In this document: in pieces, positions 13,265 to 20,774 of the stretch
Layout of the letters: each line of letters begins with the position of its first letter
Numbering within the stretch: position 1 is the stretch's first letter
Notes under the pieces: generated by a model
Seen by the model: only the letters and a program-made list of their open reading frames with translations
Told to the model about the DNA's origin: nothing
The model's database searches: none
IMG/VR virus record: IMGVR_UViG_3300037069_003566
Location: 1 to 26,094 of that record
Origin: a virus
Length of the DNA: 26,094 bases
Direction: 5' to 3' (one strand)
Program-made: the position numbers and the translations under genes

Positions 13265-13891
13265 TTATAACCCGGGATCGGCGTCGCTGGTTACCTGGGT
13301 GCCGTCAAACGCCCCACCGCAATCGGATTCGTTGAAGGGTGGCGCTTGCGGGCGGTCGGCAGCTTGGGCTTTCAGGTCGGCTTTTGCGTCATGTATCCAG
13401 CCTTTGACAACGTACCAGTCCGCCGGCGATAGCTCGGAAGTATTTTCAAGATCGGCTGTCAGGTTGGCGAGGTCGGCTTGCGCCCAATCCAGGCAGGCGC
13501 CACAAAGCACAAGTTGAGTATGGGGTTGGCCGGCGAGGCTGAAAGGGTAGTTTTCCTTTGGCACGATGCGATCTCCGCAAGCTGCGCAATCGGCCCATTT
13601 TTCCAGCCGCGGCGGTGGCGCCGGCTTCATCGCGTTGATCGTGGCTTGCATCGGCGCCCGGGCGGCTTTGATTGTGTCCGGGTGAATGCTGACGTCGCGC
13701 AAATGCCCACCGCCGGCGCGCACATAACCCAGGAGCACGGGCAGGTCCTGCACCGCGCATATAAAGCGGCAGCATTCGCAGCGCACAACCAAAGGGCAAA
13801 GGCGGTCCAGTTCGAGTAACTCCCGGCGGTCATCATCGGTGATAAAGCCGAATGGCCGGGCCAGAATGAATTTGGCAAGAGCCGGGTTCAT
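13265..13891 (-). CDS. Hypothetical zinc-binding protein, 208 aa
   Basis: It carries CECC near residue 38, then CAACGDR near residue 102 and CGAC near residue 129; the last two probably form one zinc ribbon. N-terminal 'LARPFGFITDDDRREL' and C-terminal 'ADWYVVKGWIHDAKADL' are helical. The start overlaps the upstream stop (ATGA). A nucleic-acid or regulatory role is typical of such ribbons, but no family is recognised. Confidence 0.65.
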   Translation of the reverse strand: MNPALAKFILARPFGFITDDDRRELLELDRLCPLVVRCECCRFICAVQDLPVLLGYVRAGGGHLRDVSIHPDTIKAARAPMQATINAMKPAPPPRLEKWADCAACGDRIVPKENYPFSLAGQPHTQLVLCGACLDWAQADLANLTADLENTSELSPADWYVVKGWIHDAKADLKAQAADRPQAPPFNESDCGGAFDGTQVTSDADPGL

Positions 13892-14169
13892 GCGACCTCG
13901 CTTTCAGCCATTGCAAGGGCGGCAGCTTCGGCAGAACCATCATCTAATTTCAGTACCGCTTCGCGGAGTGCGTTGATCAACGCGTAATGCGAATTGCAAG
14001 CGCGAACGAAGTAATCCGCAAGGGCGCGTTGCTGATCGGGTGTGCCCCCTTCCGAGTTGATCTCGCCAACAATATCAAAGGCGCCATCGGCGCGCTTATG
14101 GCCTATCGGGTAAACATTCCGATTAGTGTAAGGATCAAGAACTACAAAGGGCGGTGTGTGTTTTGGCAT
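13888..14169 (-). CDS. Conserved phage hypothetical protein, 93 aa
   Basis: The N-terminal half is strand-rich (FVVLDPYTNRNVYPIG, then DGAFDIVGEI). The second half matches a pattern common in phage early proteins: 'ADYFVRACNSHYALINALREAVLKL', that is, an 'N-S-H-x-A-L' helix followed by a short acidic tail. These proteins are of unknown function. It is the first gene after the promoter at 14311-14338. Confidence 0.7.
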   Translation of the reverse strand: MPKHTPPFVVLDPYTNRNVYPIGHKRADGAFDIVGEINSEGGTPDQQRALADYFVRACNSHYALINALREAVLKLDDGSAEAAALAMAESEVA

Positions 14170-14310
14170 TGGCTTTTCTTTCGTTTGAACCCCTCGCCCC
14201 GGGTGCCAATGCAGGCGCGCCGGCGGGCATTGGTTGCCGACTCGAAACGCGCAAGAATTTTCCCAAGGCGAGGGAGATTTAGGTTTGACTGATACTGCAT
14301 TGGCGAAGTC

Positions 14311-14338
14311 ACATTAGCAGAGCTTAGAGAAGTGTCAA
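14311..14338 (-). promoter_or_regulatory. Sigma-70-type promoter
   Basis: On the minus strand TTGACA (14333-14338, perfect consensus) is followed after 16 bases by TAATGT (14311-14316, three of six bases). Transcription would start near 14304 and run left into the genes at 14169 and 13891. The leader of about 135 bases (14170-14304) includes two copies of the motif GCATTGG on the plus strand and no gene that I can support. Confidence 0.5.
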
Positions 14339-14355
14339 GACCGTAGTTTTACTGA

Positions 14356-14601
14356 TTAGTCCCGGCGTTGCACTTGATGCTCAGGCTGGCCGTACACCTC
14401 GCAATCAGTCCAGAGCGGCAGCTTATAGGCGCACTCTTTGGCCAGGTCGAGATTGCGCAGGCGCCGGTAGGCCAGTTCCCGCTCAAAGCAATAGCGGCAC
14501 AAGATAAGGTTGCCGTGATCGGGAATGCTGCCCAAGGGCAGGACCCGCACTTCCAGAGCCGAGCACGGCCCGGACCCGTCGCACATGGGGTTAGTGATCA
14601 T
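14356..14601 (-). CDS. Conserved phage hypothetical protein, 81 aa
   Basis: Reads MITNPMCDGSGPCSALEVRVLPLG, then 'NLILCRYCFERELAYRRLRNLDL' and 'LPLWTDCEVY'. I recognise the arrangement 'MCDGSGP...VRVLP...LCR.CF..E..YRR.RN...LP.W....VY' as a small family recurrent in metagenomic phages. The CRYC knuckle with earlier cysteines may bind zinc. The start overlaps the RadC stop (ATGA). Function unknown. Confidence 0.7.
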   Translation of the reverse strand: MITNPMCDGSGPCSALEVRVLPLGSIPDHGNLILCRYCFERELAYRRLRNLDLAKECAYKLPLWTDCEVYGQPEHQVQRRD

Positions 14602-15107
14602 ATAGCGAAGTATCCCAATTCCCGCAAACTGGCATAATCCTTGGTGCGTTCAGGCGTCGCGCTCCCGAGGATGACATGATCCAGCACTTCGATTTTCAGT
14701 AACTGCCCAGCTCGGATCAGATCGCGCGTAACCTTAATGTCGCTTTCCGATGGGCTCGGATCACCGCTCGGATGATTGTGTGCAAGAACGATAGCGGCGG
14801 CCCCAAGCACGATGGCAGGCTTGAAAACCTCGCGCGGGTGGATTAGCAACGTGTCTAATGTCCCATTACTCACGATTTCAAAGCCGATGACACGTCGGCG
14901 CGTGTTGAGCAGAACGGCAATGAAGTTTTCCGTATCGGGATTGTAGCGTAGCGAGCCGGGCAGGCTTTTGCGCAGGAAGTCAGCAACTCGCTCGGGAGTG
15001 TCCGCCATATCCTCTTGCGACGGGCTTTCATTTAGTCGCATAACCTTGAATTCAGAGGCGCCCAAGCGCAGGCGCCATGATTTAAGACTGCGGGTTTCGG
15101 TATTCAT
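14598..15107 (-). CDS. radC: RadC-like JAB/MPN-domain protein
   Basis: 169 residues. The metal-binding signature 'LAHNHPSGDPSPSESD' (108-123) supplies His110, His112 and Asp123, as in RadC/YeeS-type JAB1/MPN+ proteins; 'NTRRRVIGFEIVSNGTLDTLLIHPREVF' before it is also typical. The helix-hairpin-helix domain of full-length RadC is missing, as is usual in the short mobile-element versions. The biochemical role is unsettled; these proteins travel with phages, plasmids and islands and are presumed to act on DNA or isopeptide bonds. Transcription would start at the promoter at 15141-15169. Confidence 0.88.
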   Translation of the reverse strand: MNTETRSLKSWRLRLGASEFKVMRLNESPSQEDMADTPERVADFLRKSLPGSLRYNPDTENFIAVLLNTRRRVIGFEIVSNGTLDTLLIHPREVFKPAIVLGAAAIVLAHNHPSGDPSPSESDIKVTRDLIRAGQLLKIEVLDHVILGSATPERTKDYASLRELGYFAI

Positions 15108-15140
15108 AAGACTACATTGGCTTTCTTCCGCGCTGTGGTG

Positions 15141-15169
15141 ACTTTACGCAATGCGTAAAAGTATTTCAA
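15141..15169 (-). promoter_or_regulatory. Promoter of the radC unit with embedded operator
   Basis: On the minus strand TTGAAA (15164-15169, five of six) and TAAAGT (15141-15146, four of six) are separated by exactly 17 bases. The spacer and -10 box contain a 17-base palindrome, TTTACGCA-A-TGCGTAAA (15143-15159), so a dimer bound there would block RNA polymerase. Expected start near 15134, 27 bases before the RadC ATG. Confidence 0.65.
15143..15159. promoter_or_regulatory. Palindromic operator-like site 1
   Basis: TTTACGCAATGCGTAAA has 8-base arms around one central base. The half-site GCGTAAAAG (15153-15161) recurs as a direct copy at 15198-15206. A hairpin-like CAAGA-TTTT-TCTTG (15167-15180) lies between them. 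Confidence 0.6.
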
Positions 15170-15186
15170 GATTTTTCTTGCAGTAT

Positions 15187-15205
15187 TTTTACTGAAAGCG
15201 TAAAA
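15187..15205. promoter_or_regulatory. Operator-like site 2 before the rightward operon
   Basis: TTTTAC-TGAAAGC-GTAAAA is an inverted repeat with 6-base arms sharing the GCGTAAAAG half-site of site 1. It lies directly upstream of the AAGGG Shine-Dalgarno-like bases (15204-15208) and the GTG start at 15214. A weak rightward promoter TTGCAG (15178-15183)/TAAAAG (15201-15206) with 17-base spacing overlaps it but would leave almost no leader. Confidence 0.45.
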
Positions 15206-15213
15206 GGGCTTTT

Positions 15214-15378
15214 GTGGCAATTAAAACAACCCGCCGCTTTGGATTGAATGTCTGCACCTGTTTGCGCTGCGGGCATCAATGGGCCGCGCGCGTAAAACTC
15301 CCGGCGGTGTGCGCCAGTTGCAAAAACCCGCATTGGCGAACGCCGCGCGGTAGGAAGAACGGAAAGAACGGAAAATGA
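15214..15378 (+). CDS. Small zinc-ribbon protein
   Basis: 54 residues from GTG 15214: MAIKTTRRFGLNVCTCLRCGHQW (first part), then 'LPAVCASCKNPHWRTPRGRKN'. The pattern C-x-RCGHxW followed by P-x-x-C-x-x-CKNPxW is a classic rubredoxin-like zinc ribbon of the kind abundant in archaeal and phage small proteins. The basic tail could touch DNA or RNA. AGGG lies five bases before the start. The stop overlaps the next ATG (ATGA). It opens the rightward recombination operon next to the operators, so a regulator role is possible. Confidence 0.8.
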   Translation: MAIKTTRRFGLNVCTCLRCGHQWAARVKLPAVCASCKNPHWRTPRGRKNGKNGK

Positions 15379-15617
15379 ACACCCCCGACCTAACCACCGT
15401 TGCCGCCGGCCAGATGCGCGACGAGATGAAGCGCCGAATCGAGATAATGATCCACCAGCCGCCGAGTCTCACCGTACGGTTGAAGATCGCCGAGGCCGCC
15501 GAATGGTTGCGGGCCGGCGCACCTGGGCGCGCGCTCGAAATGCTCGAGGAGTTGTTAACCGAGTTTGAGCGGGAGGACTTTGAACCGCGCAAACCGGGCG
15601 AACCACCACCGTTTTAA
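15375..15617 (+). CDS. Hypothetical protein, 80 aa
   Basis: A helical, charged protein (MNTPDLTTVAAGQMRDEMKRRIEIMI...). 'IAEAAEWLRAGAPGRALEMLEELLTEFE' looks like a helix-turn-helix pair of TPR type. The end is proline-rich. ATGA overlap with the zinc-ribbon gene. No family recognised. Confidence 0.65.
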   Translation: MNTPDLTTVAAGQMRDEMKRRIEIMIHQPPSLTVRLKIAEAAEWLRAGAPGRALEMLEELLTEFEREDFEPRKPGEPPPF

Positions 15618-15627
15618 GTACCGCACG

Positions 15628-15963
15628 ATGAGCACAGAGGTAAGTCCTATGGGTTTCTGGCTTGATAACGCCTTCGAGGCCGGCAAGCACATCATCGTTG
15701 ACTGTGGTTATGTGCGCCACGCCAATGCGCGCAATAATGCCGATCGCCTGCGCGTGGCTTTGGGCTTCGACACGAAACAGGCACGCCGAAAGGAAATCGT
15801 TGCGGTTGTTGCCTGTGGTCGTGTTCTGGTTAGGGTCCCTAAGCCCAAAGAGCATTTGCTAAAACGCTTTCGCCGCATACGGCAAGGCACTGCCTACGCT
15901 TGGTGTACACACGTTTATGATAAAAACGGGCCGCAATTTAAATTGGTTTACGCACTGAAATGA
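15628..15963 (+). CDS. Hypothetical basic protein, 111 aa
   Basis: ATG 15628 begins MSTEVSPMGFWLDNAFEAGKHIIVDCGYVRHANARNN (first part). A central strand-rich part 'KEIVAVVACGRVLVRVPKPKEHLLKRF' and 'GPQFKLVYAL' at the end suggest a small alpha/beta or beta-barrel fold. The many Arg and Lys residues would fit nucleic-acid binding. It overlaps the annealing-like gene by ATGA, placing it in the recombination unit. Confidence 0.65.
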   Translation: MSTEVSPMGFWLDNAFEAGKHIIVDCGYVRHANARNNADRLRVALGFDTKQARRKEIVAVVACGRVLVRVPKPKEHLLKRFRRIRQGTAYAWCTHVYDKNGPQFKLVYALK

Positions 15964-17489
15964 GCACCGAGACAATCGATATCGAAACCACCAGCCAACC
16001 ACAAACGATGGCGGTCGAGCGCCGCGGTGAGACCGGCGTTGGCAAAGCCCTGAGCATTGATGAGCTCTCCGCTCGCCTCAAATTCGTGCGCGACGTGATG
16101 CGCCAAGAGATGAAGGAGGGCACCGACTACGGTGTTATTCCCGGTACGGGCCAAAAGCCGACCCTCTTGCAGCCAGGCGCGCAAAAGCTCCTGCTCACGT
16201 TCAATCTCACCGAGGAGGTCAAAAAGGAAGTGTTGCGGGAGTACCCCGACATGCACCGGGAATATGAATTTACCGTGACAGTGTGCGCGGCCAACGGCAA
16301 GCGGTGGGACGGCGTAGGCACCTGCAGCACCCTCGAAACCAAGTACCGGTACCGCAAAGCCGAGCGGGTTTGCCCGACCTGCGGCAAAAAGGCGCTGATT
16401 GCGGAGAATCCCAAGTTCTTACAGCCCGGCGAGGTCCCAGGCTGGATTTGCTGGAAGAAAAAGAGCGGTTGCGGCACCCGGTTTCGGAAGGATCACCCCG
16501 GGATTGCCCAGGATGCCGAGCCGACCGCCAATCCCGACCCGGCCGATTGCTGGAACACGGTGCGCAAGATGGCATTCAAGCGGGCCCTGGTCGCCGCGGC
16601 CATCAACGCGACCAACACCAGCGAACTCTGGACCCAAGACCTCGAGGAAGGCGCCGAACCCGCCGAGAACACCCCAAAACCGCCTAAAACGCCCCAGGAC
16701 AAGAAAGCGGGTGTCAGCACACCACCCCCGGCCGCAAGGCCTCAGCAACCCCCCGCGACGGCGGCGAGCACTAGCCAAAAGCCCGCGACGGCGCCCACCG
16801 GACCCCGGTTTGCGACTGAAAAGACCCGGGATTGGATGATCCGCCAGCTCGACGGCGCCGAGGATATCGCCCTCGAGTACTTTCGCAATTTAGAGAAACC
16901 GGCCGTGCTGCTGGAAAACGAGCAACTAAAGGACGTGCCTTTTGAGTGGGTGCCCATGAGCCGGGAGCAAATGAAGCTGCTGGATAAAGCGCTTAGGGCG
17001 TTCGCCAATGGCGATCCACCGGTGCACCCTTATCCGCCCAATCCGATCAAGGAAGAGGAAAAGCAGCGCCGGGTTGCGGCCGCCAAACCAAAGCCAGCAC
17101 CAGCGCCAGCGGCTAAACCCGTGGAGGTGCCCAGGGATGAGAATTGCGATCCCAACTCGCCTAGTGCGCCCTGGCGTTCCTTTCCTTTTCCATTTGGCAA
17201 ATCGGCAGGACGCAAACTGGCCGACGTTGACAAAAAGTATCTCTTTGGCTTCTGGGCGAACTATAAGGTTGAGGAAACCTTTAACGGCAAGCCCAGGCGA
17301 CCCGAGACCATCGCCAAAGACACCAGGTTTCGTCAGATGCTGGATGAGGCCGGAAAGCATTACGAGTTTGGCAAGCCGCGCGACGCACAGCCCGATACCG
17401 CCTACAGCAAGGCAGTTGTCACCGATGGCTCACGCGAAGCTGAACTACAGGCCGAGCTCGCCGCCGAGCAAGACGGCGTGCCGTTTTGA
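15960..17489 (+). CDS. Putative recombination protein (ssDNA-annealing-like) with C-terminal FGK domain
   Basis: 509 residues. The N-terminal domain contains 'MKEGTDYGVIPGTGQKPTLLQPGAQKLLLTFNL' (split across residues 51-83) and 'DCWNTVRKMAFKRALVAAAINATNTSELWTQDLEE' (196-230); these blocks characterise a phage family commonly placed with recombination genes and suspected of Rad52/Sak-type single-strand annealing. A zinc ribbon (CPTCG at 138-142, CWKKKSGC near 164-171) is inserted between them. A Pro/Ala-rich linker (about 235-300) leads to a helical segment. A last module, 'FPFPFGKSAGRKLADVDKKYL', resembles the DUF3820/exonuclease-X C-terminal DNA-binding motif. The next recognisable genes, a PD-(D/E)XK nuclease and a RusA-like protein, support a recombination role. 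Confidence 0.65.
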   Translation: MSTETIDIETTSQPQTMAVERRGETGVGKALSIDELSARLKFVRDVMRQEMKEGTDYGVIPGTGQKPTLLQPGAQKLLLTFNLTEEVKKEVLREYPDMHREYEFTVTVCAANGKRWDGVGTCSTLETKYRYRKAERVCPTCGKKALIAENPKFLQPGEVPGWICWKKKSGCGTRFRKDHPGIAQDAEPTANPDPADCWNTVRKMAFKRALVAAAINATNTSELWTQDLEEGAEPAENTPKPPKTPQDKKAGVSTPPPAARPQQPPATAASTSQKPATAPTGPRFATEKTRDWMIRQLDGAEDIALEYFRNLEKPAVLLENEQLKDVPFEWVPMSREQMKLLDKALRAFANGDPPVHPYPPNPIKEEEKQRRVAAAKPKPAPAPAAKPVEVPRDENCDPNSPSAPWRSFPFPFGKSAGRKLADVDKKYLFGFWANYKVEETFNGKPRRPETIAKDTRFRQMLDEAGKHYEFGKPRDAQPDTAYSKAVVTDGSREAELQAELAAEQDGVPF

Positions 17490-17493
17490 CCTT

Positions 17494-17754
17494 ATGGCGC
17501 AAATCGTCATTAACTATCCACCGAACCGCAACCAGTCAGCGGAAAAGCTTTGGTGCTATATCGCCATCGACAAAGAAGGGAACGAAAGCCCTTGCGGCAT
17601 GATGGGTTCTCATGGCTGGATGGCCATGATGAGCTCTGAATGGCGATTGGTCGAAAAGATGCGCCCGGCGGCGATTTCGATGGCACGCCACACGCCCGAG
17701 TTGCGGATCGTCCTTCGTCAATACTCAGAGTTTACCGATTTGGAAACCTTATGA
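17494..17754 (+). CDS. Hypothetical protein, 86 aa
   Basis: Reads MAQIVINYPPNRNQSAEKLWCYIAIDKEGNES (first part, in two blocks), then 'GMMGSHGWMAMMSSEWRLVEKMRP'. Methionine-rich middle. The ATG is four bases after the previous stop and the end overlaps the next start (ATGA). No recognised family. Confidence 0.65.
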   Translation: MAQIVINYPPNRNQSAEKLWCYIAIDKEGNESPCGMMGSHGWMAMMSSEWRLVEKMRPAAISMARHTPELRIVLRQYSEFTDLETL

Positions 17755-18062
17755 GTGTGCCCTTTACTCAATACATGATGCCCAACGGCAGAAAGGTGCC
17801 AGTCACGATTGACCTTTCGCCGATGCACGAAGGCCTCGCCCGAGTGATTATTTCCAGGGGGTACCGGTTCGAAATCGAAGTTCTTAGGACCGGCGAGGTT
17901 TCAGCCGAAATCGTTAAGAATGTTTCCGACCCGGATATTGATGACTCTCTCGCCACTGAGATTTGCTCAAACGGGCCTCAGGTGCCCGTGAGTATTAGCA
18001 AAATGATCGAGGATGCCGCTAGAGCTATCGGCATCGAAATAACCACACACCAAAACTTATGA
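17751..18062 (+). CDS. Conserved phage hypothetical protein, 103 aa
   Basis: Begins MSVPFTQYMMPNGRKVPVTI, with 'RVIISRGYRFEIEVLRTGEVSAEI' and 'DIDDSLATEICSNGPQVPVSI' following. The 'P-x-GRKxPVxIDL...G.RFE.EVL.TGEVS' strand pattern recurs in small phage early proteins of unknown function. ATGA overlaps at both ends, directly before the nuclease. Confidence 0.7.
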   Translation: MSVPFTQYMMPNGRKVPVTIDLSPMHEGLARVIISRGYRFEIEVLRTGEVSAEIVKNVSDPDIDDSLATEICSNGPQVPVSISKMIEDAARAIGIEITTHQNL

Positions 18063-19075
18063 CCACACCTGCAACACCTACCGCCGCTCGAACCTTCTCT
18101 AAAGACTCTTCGCATTGGTATCGGATCACGGGCGAGAGTTGCTACCAAATCGAGAAGAAGGACAAAAGCGGGATGCGCGCGACTACCTTGCGCGATGCCC
18201 GCACGCTTAATCTCGTGCCCTCGGTGACCACCATCCTGCAAATCCTGCACAAAGAGGCCCTAGTGCAATGGAAGATTGAGCAAGCCGTCCTGGCCGTGGT
18301 GACCGCACCGCGGCAGCCAAATGAGGCAGACGACGCTTTCATTCGCCGGGTGTTGCACGAGGAAGAGCAACAGCACGAAGAAGCCGCCGCAGCCCGCGAT
18401 CTGGGCACGCAGATCCACGACGCCCTTGAGCTTTACCTCGTGGGCGCCGAAGTGCCGGCGGATATGATGCCCTGGATTGGCCCGGCCGCCGAATCCATCC
18501 TCGCCTTTGGAAAAGTGGTTACCACGGAGCAAAACCTTGTGGGCGAGGGTTACGCCGGCAGGTGTGACCTGATTCAAGACGGTGGCGAGTTTTGGGCGAT
18601 GACGGATTACAAGAGCGCCAAGAAGCTGCCGAATCCGACCAAGGGTGCATGGCCTGAGCACCGCCTGCAACTTAGCGGCGGCTATGCCCCAGCCTGGGCC
18701 CACAAATGCCGCAAAGACGGCTTGCCCGAGCGCACCATCATTCGCCGCAACGTCTATATTTCCAGCGTCAACCAAGGCCAGTTTGTCATCTGCGAGCATG
18801 AGGAAGATTGGCAGGACGTTTACGAGCGCGGGTTTGCCCCGCTGGTAAAACACTGGCAATGGATGACTGGCCACGTCCCGAACCAACCCGAATTCGCGAT
18901 GCTACAGCGCCACGAGCCGACCGAAGCTGACCGGGAAGCGATTACGAAAGCGGCAAAAGCTGGTTTCCCAGTGCTGCCGCCACCCGCACCCACCAACGGC
19001 CCCGAGCGCAAGCGCAAGGTGGTGGTGACCGAAGGCGTTCGAGTGATACAAACCGCGCCGATGATTGAGCCGTGA
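18059..19075 (+). CDS. PD-(D/E)XK exonuclease (RecB/Cas4-like)
   Basis: 338 residues. 'VPSVTTIL' near residue 53 and GTQIHDALE (116-124) form the N-terminal motif with His120. 'GYAGRCDLIQ' (164-173) gives Asp170, 'MTDYKSAKK' (181-189) gives the D-x-K catalytic pair (Asp183, Lys185), and 'HRLQLSGGY' (201-209) supplies the Gln-x3-Y helix. These are the hallmarks of RecB-family nucleases used by phages to resect ends for annealing. Placed two genes after the annealing-like protein, it would form an exonuclease-annealer pair analogous in logic to lambda Exo-Beta. Confidence 0.85.
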   Translation: MTTPATPTAARTFSKDSSHWYRITGESCYQIEKKDKSGMRATTLRDARTLNLVPSVTTILQILHKEALVQWKIEQAVLAVVTAPRQPNEADDAFIRRVLHEEEQQHEEAAAARDLGTQIHDALELYLVGAEVPADMMPWIGPAAESILAFGKVVTTEQNLVGEGYAGRCDLIQDGGEFWAMTDYKSAKKLPNPTKGAWPEHRLQLSGGYAPAWAHKCRKDGLPERTIIRRNVYISSVNQGQFVICEHEEDWQDVYERGFAPLVKHWQWMTGHVPNQPEFAMLQRHEPTEADREAITKAAKAGFPVLPPPAPTNGPERKRKVVVTEGVRVIQTAPMIEP

Positions 19076-19257
19076 GTGGTGAGCCGCAATGGAAGGTCTT
19101 TAGGGCTGGCCAAGCTACCGGGCGAGCCATGAAAGCAAAGAGCCGGTTTTGGCGCTACGGCTGGTTGAGACTCGCCCGAAAACACATTCTATCCTTGCCC
19201 GAAAATCAGCGACCCAGCTATTGGCGCGAAATCGTTACGCCTGAAAGCTTTTGGTAA
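19072..19257 (+). CDS. Hypothetical basic protein, 61 aa
   Basis: GTG start in a GTGA overlap with the nuclease stop. Strongly basic and aromatic ('SRFWRYGWLRLARKHIL', 'RPSYWREIVTPESFW'). Probably a small nucleic-acid-associated factor, from charge and position only. Confidence 0.6.
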   Translation: MSGEPQWKVFRAGQATGRAMKAKSRFWRYGWLRLARKHILSLPENQRPSYWREIVTPESFW

Positions 19258-19258
19258 T

Positions 19259-19627
19259 GTGACCCGTGAGCAGCTCAAAGCCAAGTTCCCGAATGCGACA
19301 GAAGATTTCATCGCACTCAACTCCGCTGCTCCTGTGGGTGGACTGGTCGCCTCTCAGCTACAACACAACCCGCGGCCACCACTGGGGCACGTTGCAAAAA
19401 AACAAAAAAGCGGCAAAAGAGGCTTGGTTGCAGTCGTTACGATCGTCAAGTGCGGCCCGGGATGCGCTGATGACGATAATATCGGGACTGGCGCCAAGCC
19501 TCTTAGAGACGCTATCGCGACAAGCCTCGGTGTTGACGACGGGGATAAGCGGCTGCGCTGGCAATATCGAGGACTTGATTCGAGCGGACCAAAAGGCACC
19601 CTCGTCATCATACAGCGGCTCAAATGA
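19259..19627 (+). CDS. RusA-like Holliday-junction resolvase
   Basis: 122 residues from a GTG start. The signature 'ADDDNIGTGAKPLRDAIATSLGVDDGDKRL' (in blocks, residues 70-99) matches the RusA pattern D-x-DN-x(2-6)-K-x-x-x-DAL followed by DD, which holds the acidic catalytic residues. The C-terminal 'KGTLVIIQRL' strand is also typical. The N-terminal 50 residues are less RusA-like, so it is somewhat divergent. Phages use such enzymes to resolve branched recombination and packaging intermediates. Confidence 0.7.
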   Translation: MTREQLKAKFPNATEDFIALNSAAPVGGLVASQLQHNPRPPLGHVAKKQKSGKRGLVAVVTIVKCGPGCADDDNIGTGAKPLRDAIATSLGVDDGDKRLRWQYRGLDSSGPKGTLVIIQRLK

Positions 19628-19833
19628 AACCGGAGCGGCCAGTTAATGTTTCGCGCTTGGTCACCGGCCAGTGCCACACCTGCCGGCGCACGCTCAAGGT
19701 TTACGTGAAGCATTACGAGGTCTTTCGCTGCCAGTGCGGCGCCGAGTCCTGGGCGTTGCAACCCAAGCGCGACGGTTCGCTTGTTCTTTTTCCTCACCCA
19801 AACGGTCATGCAAAGCCAATGGAAACATTTTAA
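19624..19833 (+). CDS. Small zinc-ribbon protein, 69 aa
   Basis: 'GQCHTCRRTLKVYVKHYEVFRCQCGAESWAL' (in two blocks) shows CxxC and CxC knuckles about 17 residues apart, a compact zinc ribbon. ATGA overlap with the resolvase stop. Its last 26 bases overlap the next gene in another frame. Function unknown. Confidence 0.65.
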   Translation: MKPERPVNVSRLVTGQCHTCRRTLKVYVKHYEVFRCQCGAESWALQPKRDGSLVLFPHPNGHAKPMETF

Positions 19834-19987
19834 GGCTGAGTGGGAGCGGCTCAGTCTAGCGGATCGAATCCTGTTGATCCTTCTGCTCGTGACGCTCTTA
19901 ACCGCATGGCTGGTGCCAAGGCCGCAAGTGTTGGGTTATAAATGGAAGCTGCCGCCGCACCGGCCGATTACCTACTACATGAAATGA
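19808..19987 (+). CDS. Single-pass membrane protein, 59 aa
   Basis: A charged amphipathic N-terminus (MQSQWKHFKAEWERLSLADR) is followed by one strong transmembrane helix (ILLILLLVTLLTAWLV) and a short Pro/Lys-rich tail. Size and topology would fit a holin, an inner-membrane spanin or a superinfection-exclusion peptide. It directly precedes two exported proteins, making a membrane/envelope cassette. The start overlaps the zinc-ribbon gene by 26 bases, a little unusual here. Confidence 0.65.
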   Translation: MQSQWKHFKAEWERLSLADRILLILLLVTLLTAWLVPRPQVLGYKWKLPPHRPITYYMK

Positions 19988-20553
19988 AAACATTAGTCAG
20001 TGTCGCCCTCGTATTGGGACTACTATTCGCTCCCGTCGCCGTCAATGCTCGCCCTGATCCACCGCCGCCGCCCATGCCAACAACGTGCATCGTGCTTGGG
20101 ATCGCCGCTGTTGTTACCGGGGTGCTGGTTTATGGTCTGATCAGATGCTGCGAGAACATGCCAGCAGATCAAGGTGCGCCAGTTGTCCCGCCGGACCTTG
20201 AATCTCAACTGCCGCCACCGGGTGGAATTTACATCTTCCGAGTCCCGCCGAAGCTCTCAATGGGTTGGGCCATGCTCAACCAAGGCATTGAAATTCAGCA
20301 TGGCTCGCCGCTTGTCGATAATCGCTCGCCTAACTGGCAGGCGGATTACTCTTTCAGGGCCATCAACAATTATGACGGGACGATGAGTATGATCGCCTCG
20401 GACGCAAACGGCGTGCCACTGCAAACCAACACCGTCTCAATCATCAACTGGAACGACGGCAAGAATTACGCGTTCTTCGACTTCTCAACGCTGGGCAGCA
20501 TTCCTACCAACATGCCGCCAAAAATGTTCTTTCGGCTGGCAACAACGCGATGA
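19984..20553 (+). CDS. Exported membrane-anchored protein, 189 aa
   Basis: A textbook signal peptide (MKTLVSVALVLGLLFAPVA ending VNA, cleavage likely after residue 22) precedes a proline run (RPDPPPPPMP), then a transmembrane helix (CIVLGIAAVVTGVLVYGLI, about 34-52). The remaining 130 residues are beta-rich and end 'PPKMFFRLATTR', a C-terminal signature common in secreted Verrucomicrobia proteins ('P-x-x-FFRL/FYRL'). It is probably anchored with the C-terminal domain outside the membrane. A role in lysis, adhesion or exclusion of other phages is possible; no enzyme motif is seen. Confidence 0.7.
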   Translation: MKTLVSVALVLGLLFAPVAVNARPDPPPPPMPTTCIVLGIAAVVTGVLVYGLIRCCENMPADQGAPVVPPDLESQLPPPGGIYIFRVPPKLSMGWAMLNQGIEIQHGSPLVDNRSPNWQADYSFRAINNYDGTMSMIASDANGVPLQTNTVSIINWNDGKNYAFFDFSTLGSIPTNMPPKMFFRLATTR

Positions 20554-20774
20554 CCACCCAAGTTCAAAAGCTGGTCGATGACGCGCGGGCAACCCTCTGG
20601 CTCGCGTTCAAAGCTGATGCGCAGTTTCAAAGGGAAAACGAAGACGCGATCGCTGCCGTCATTGCCGAGTTCGATAAGGAACGGTGCCGCATCTCCGGTG
20701 CGGCGCCTTTAACCACGATTGATAGAAACATTCTGGCATGTCGCATTTTCGCACGATTGTTTGCGGGGGAGTAA
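20550..20774 (+). CDS. Hypothetical protein, 74 aa
   Basis: Helical protein (MTTQVQKLVDDARATLWLAF...) with one cysteine pair spaced widely. The start overlaps the previous stop (ATGA); its last 37 bases overlap the lipoprotein gene in another frame. No recognised family. Confidence 0.6.
   Translation: MTTQVQKLVDDARATLWLAFKADAQFQRENEDAIAAVIAEFDKERCRISGAAPLTTIDRNILACRIFARLFAGE

Noticed and set aside
17865-17880. GGTTCGAAATC resembling a tRNA T-loop
   Set aside because: It falls inside the conserved 103-residue gene and lacks the other tRNA arms.
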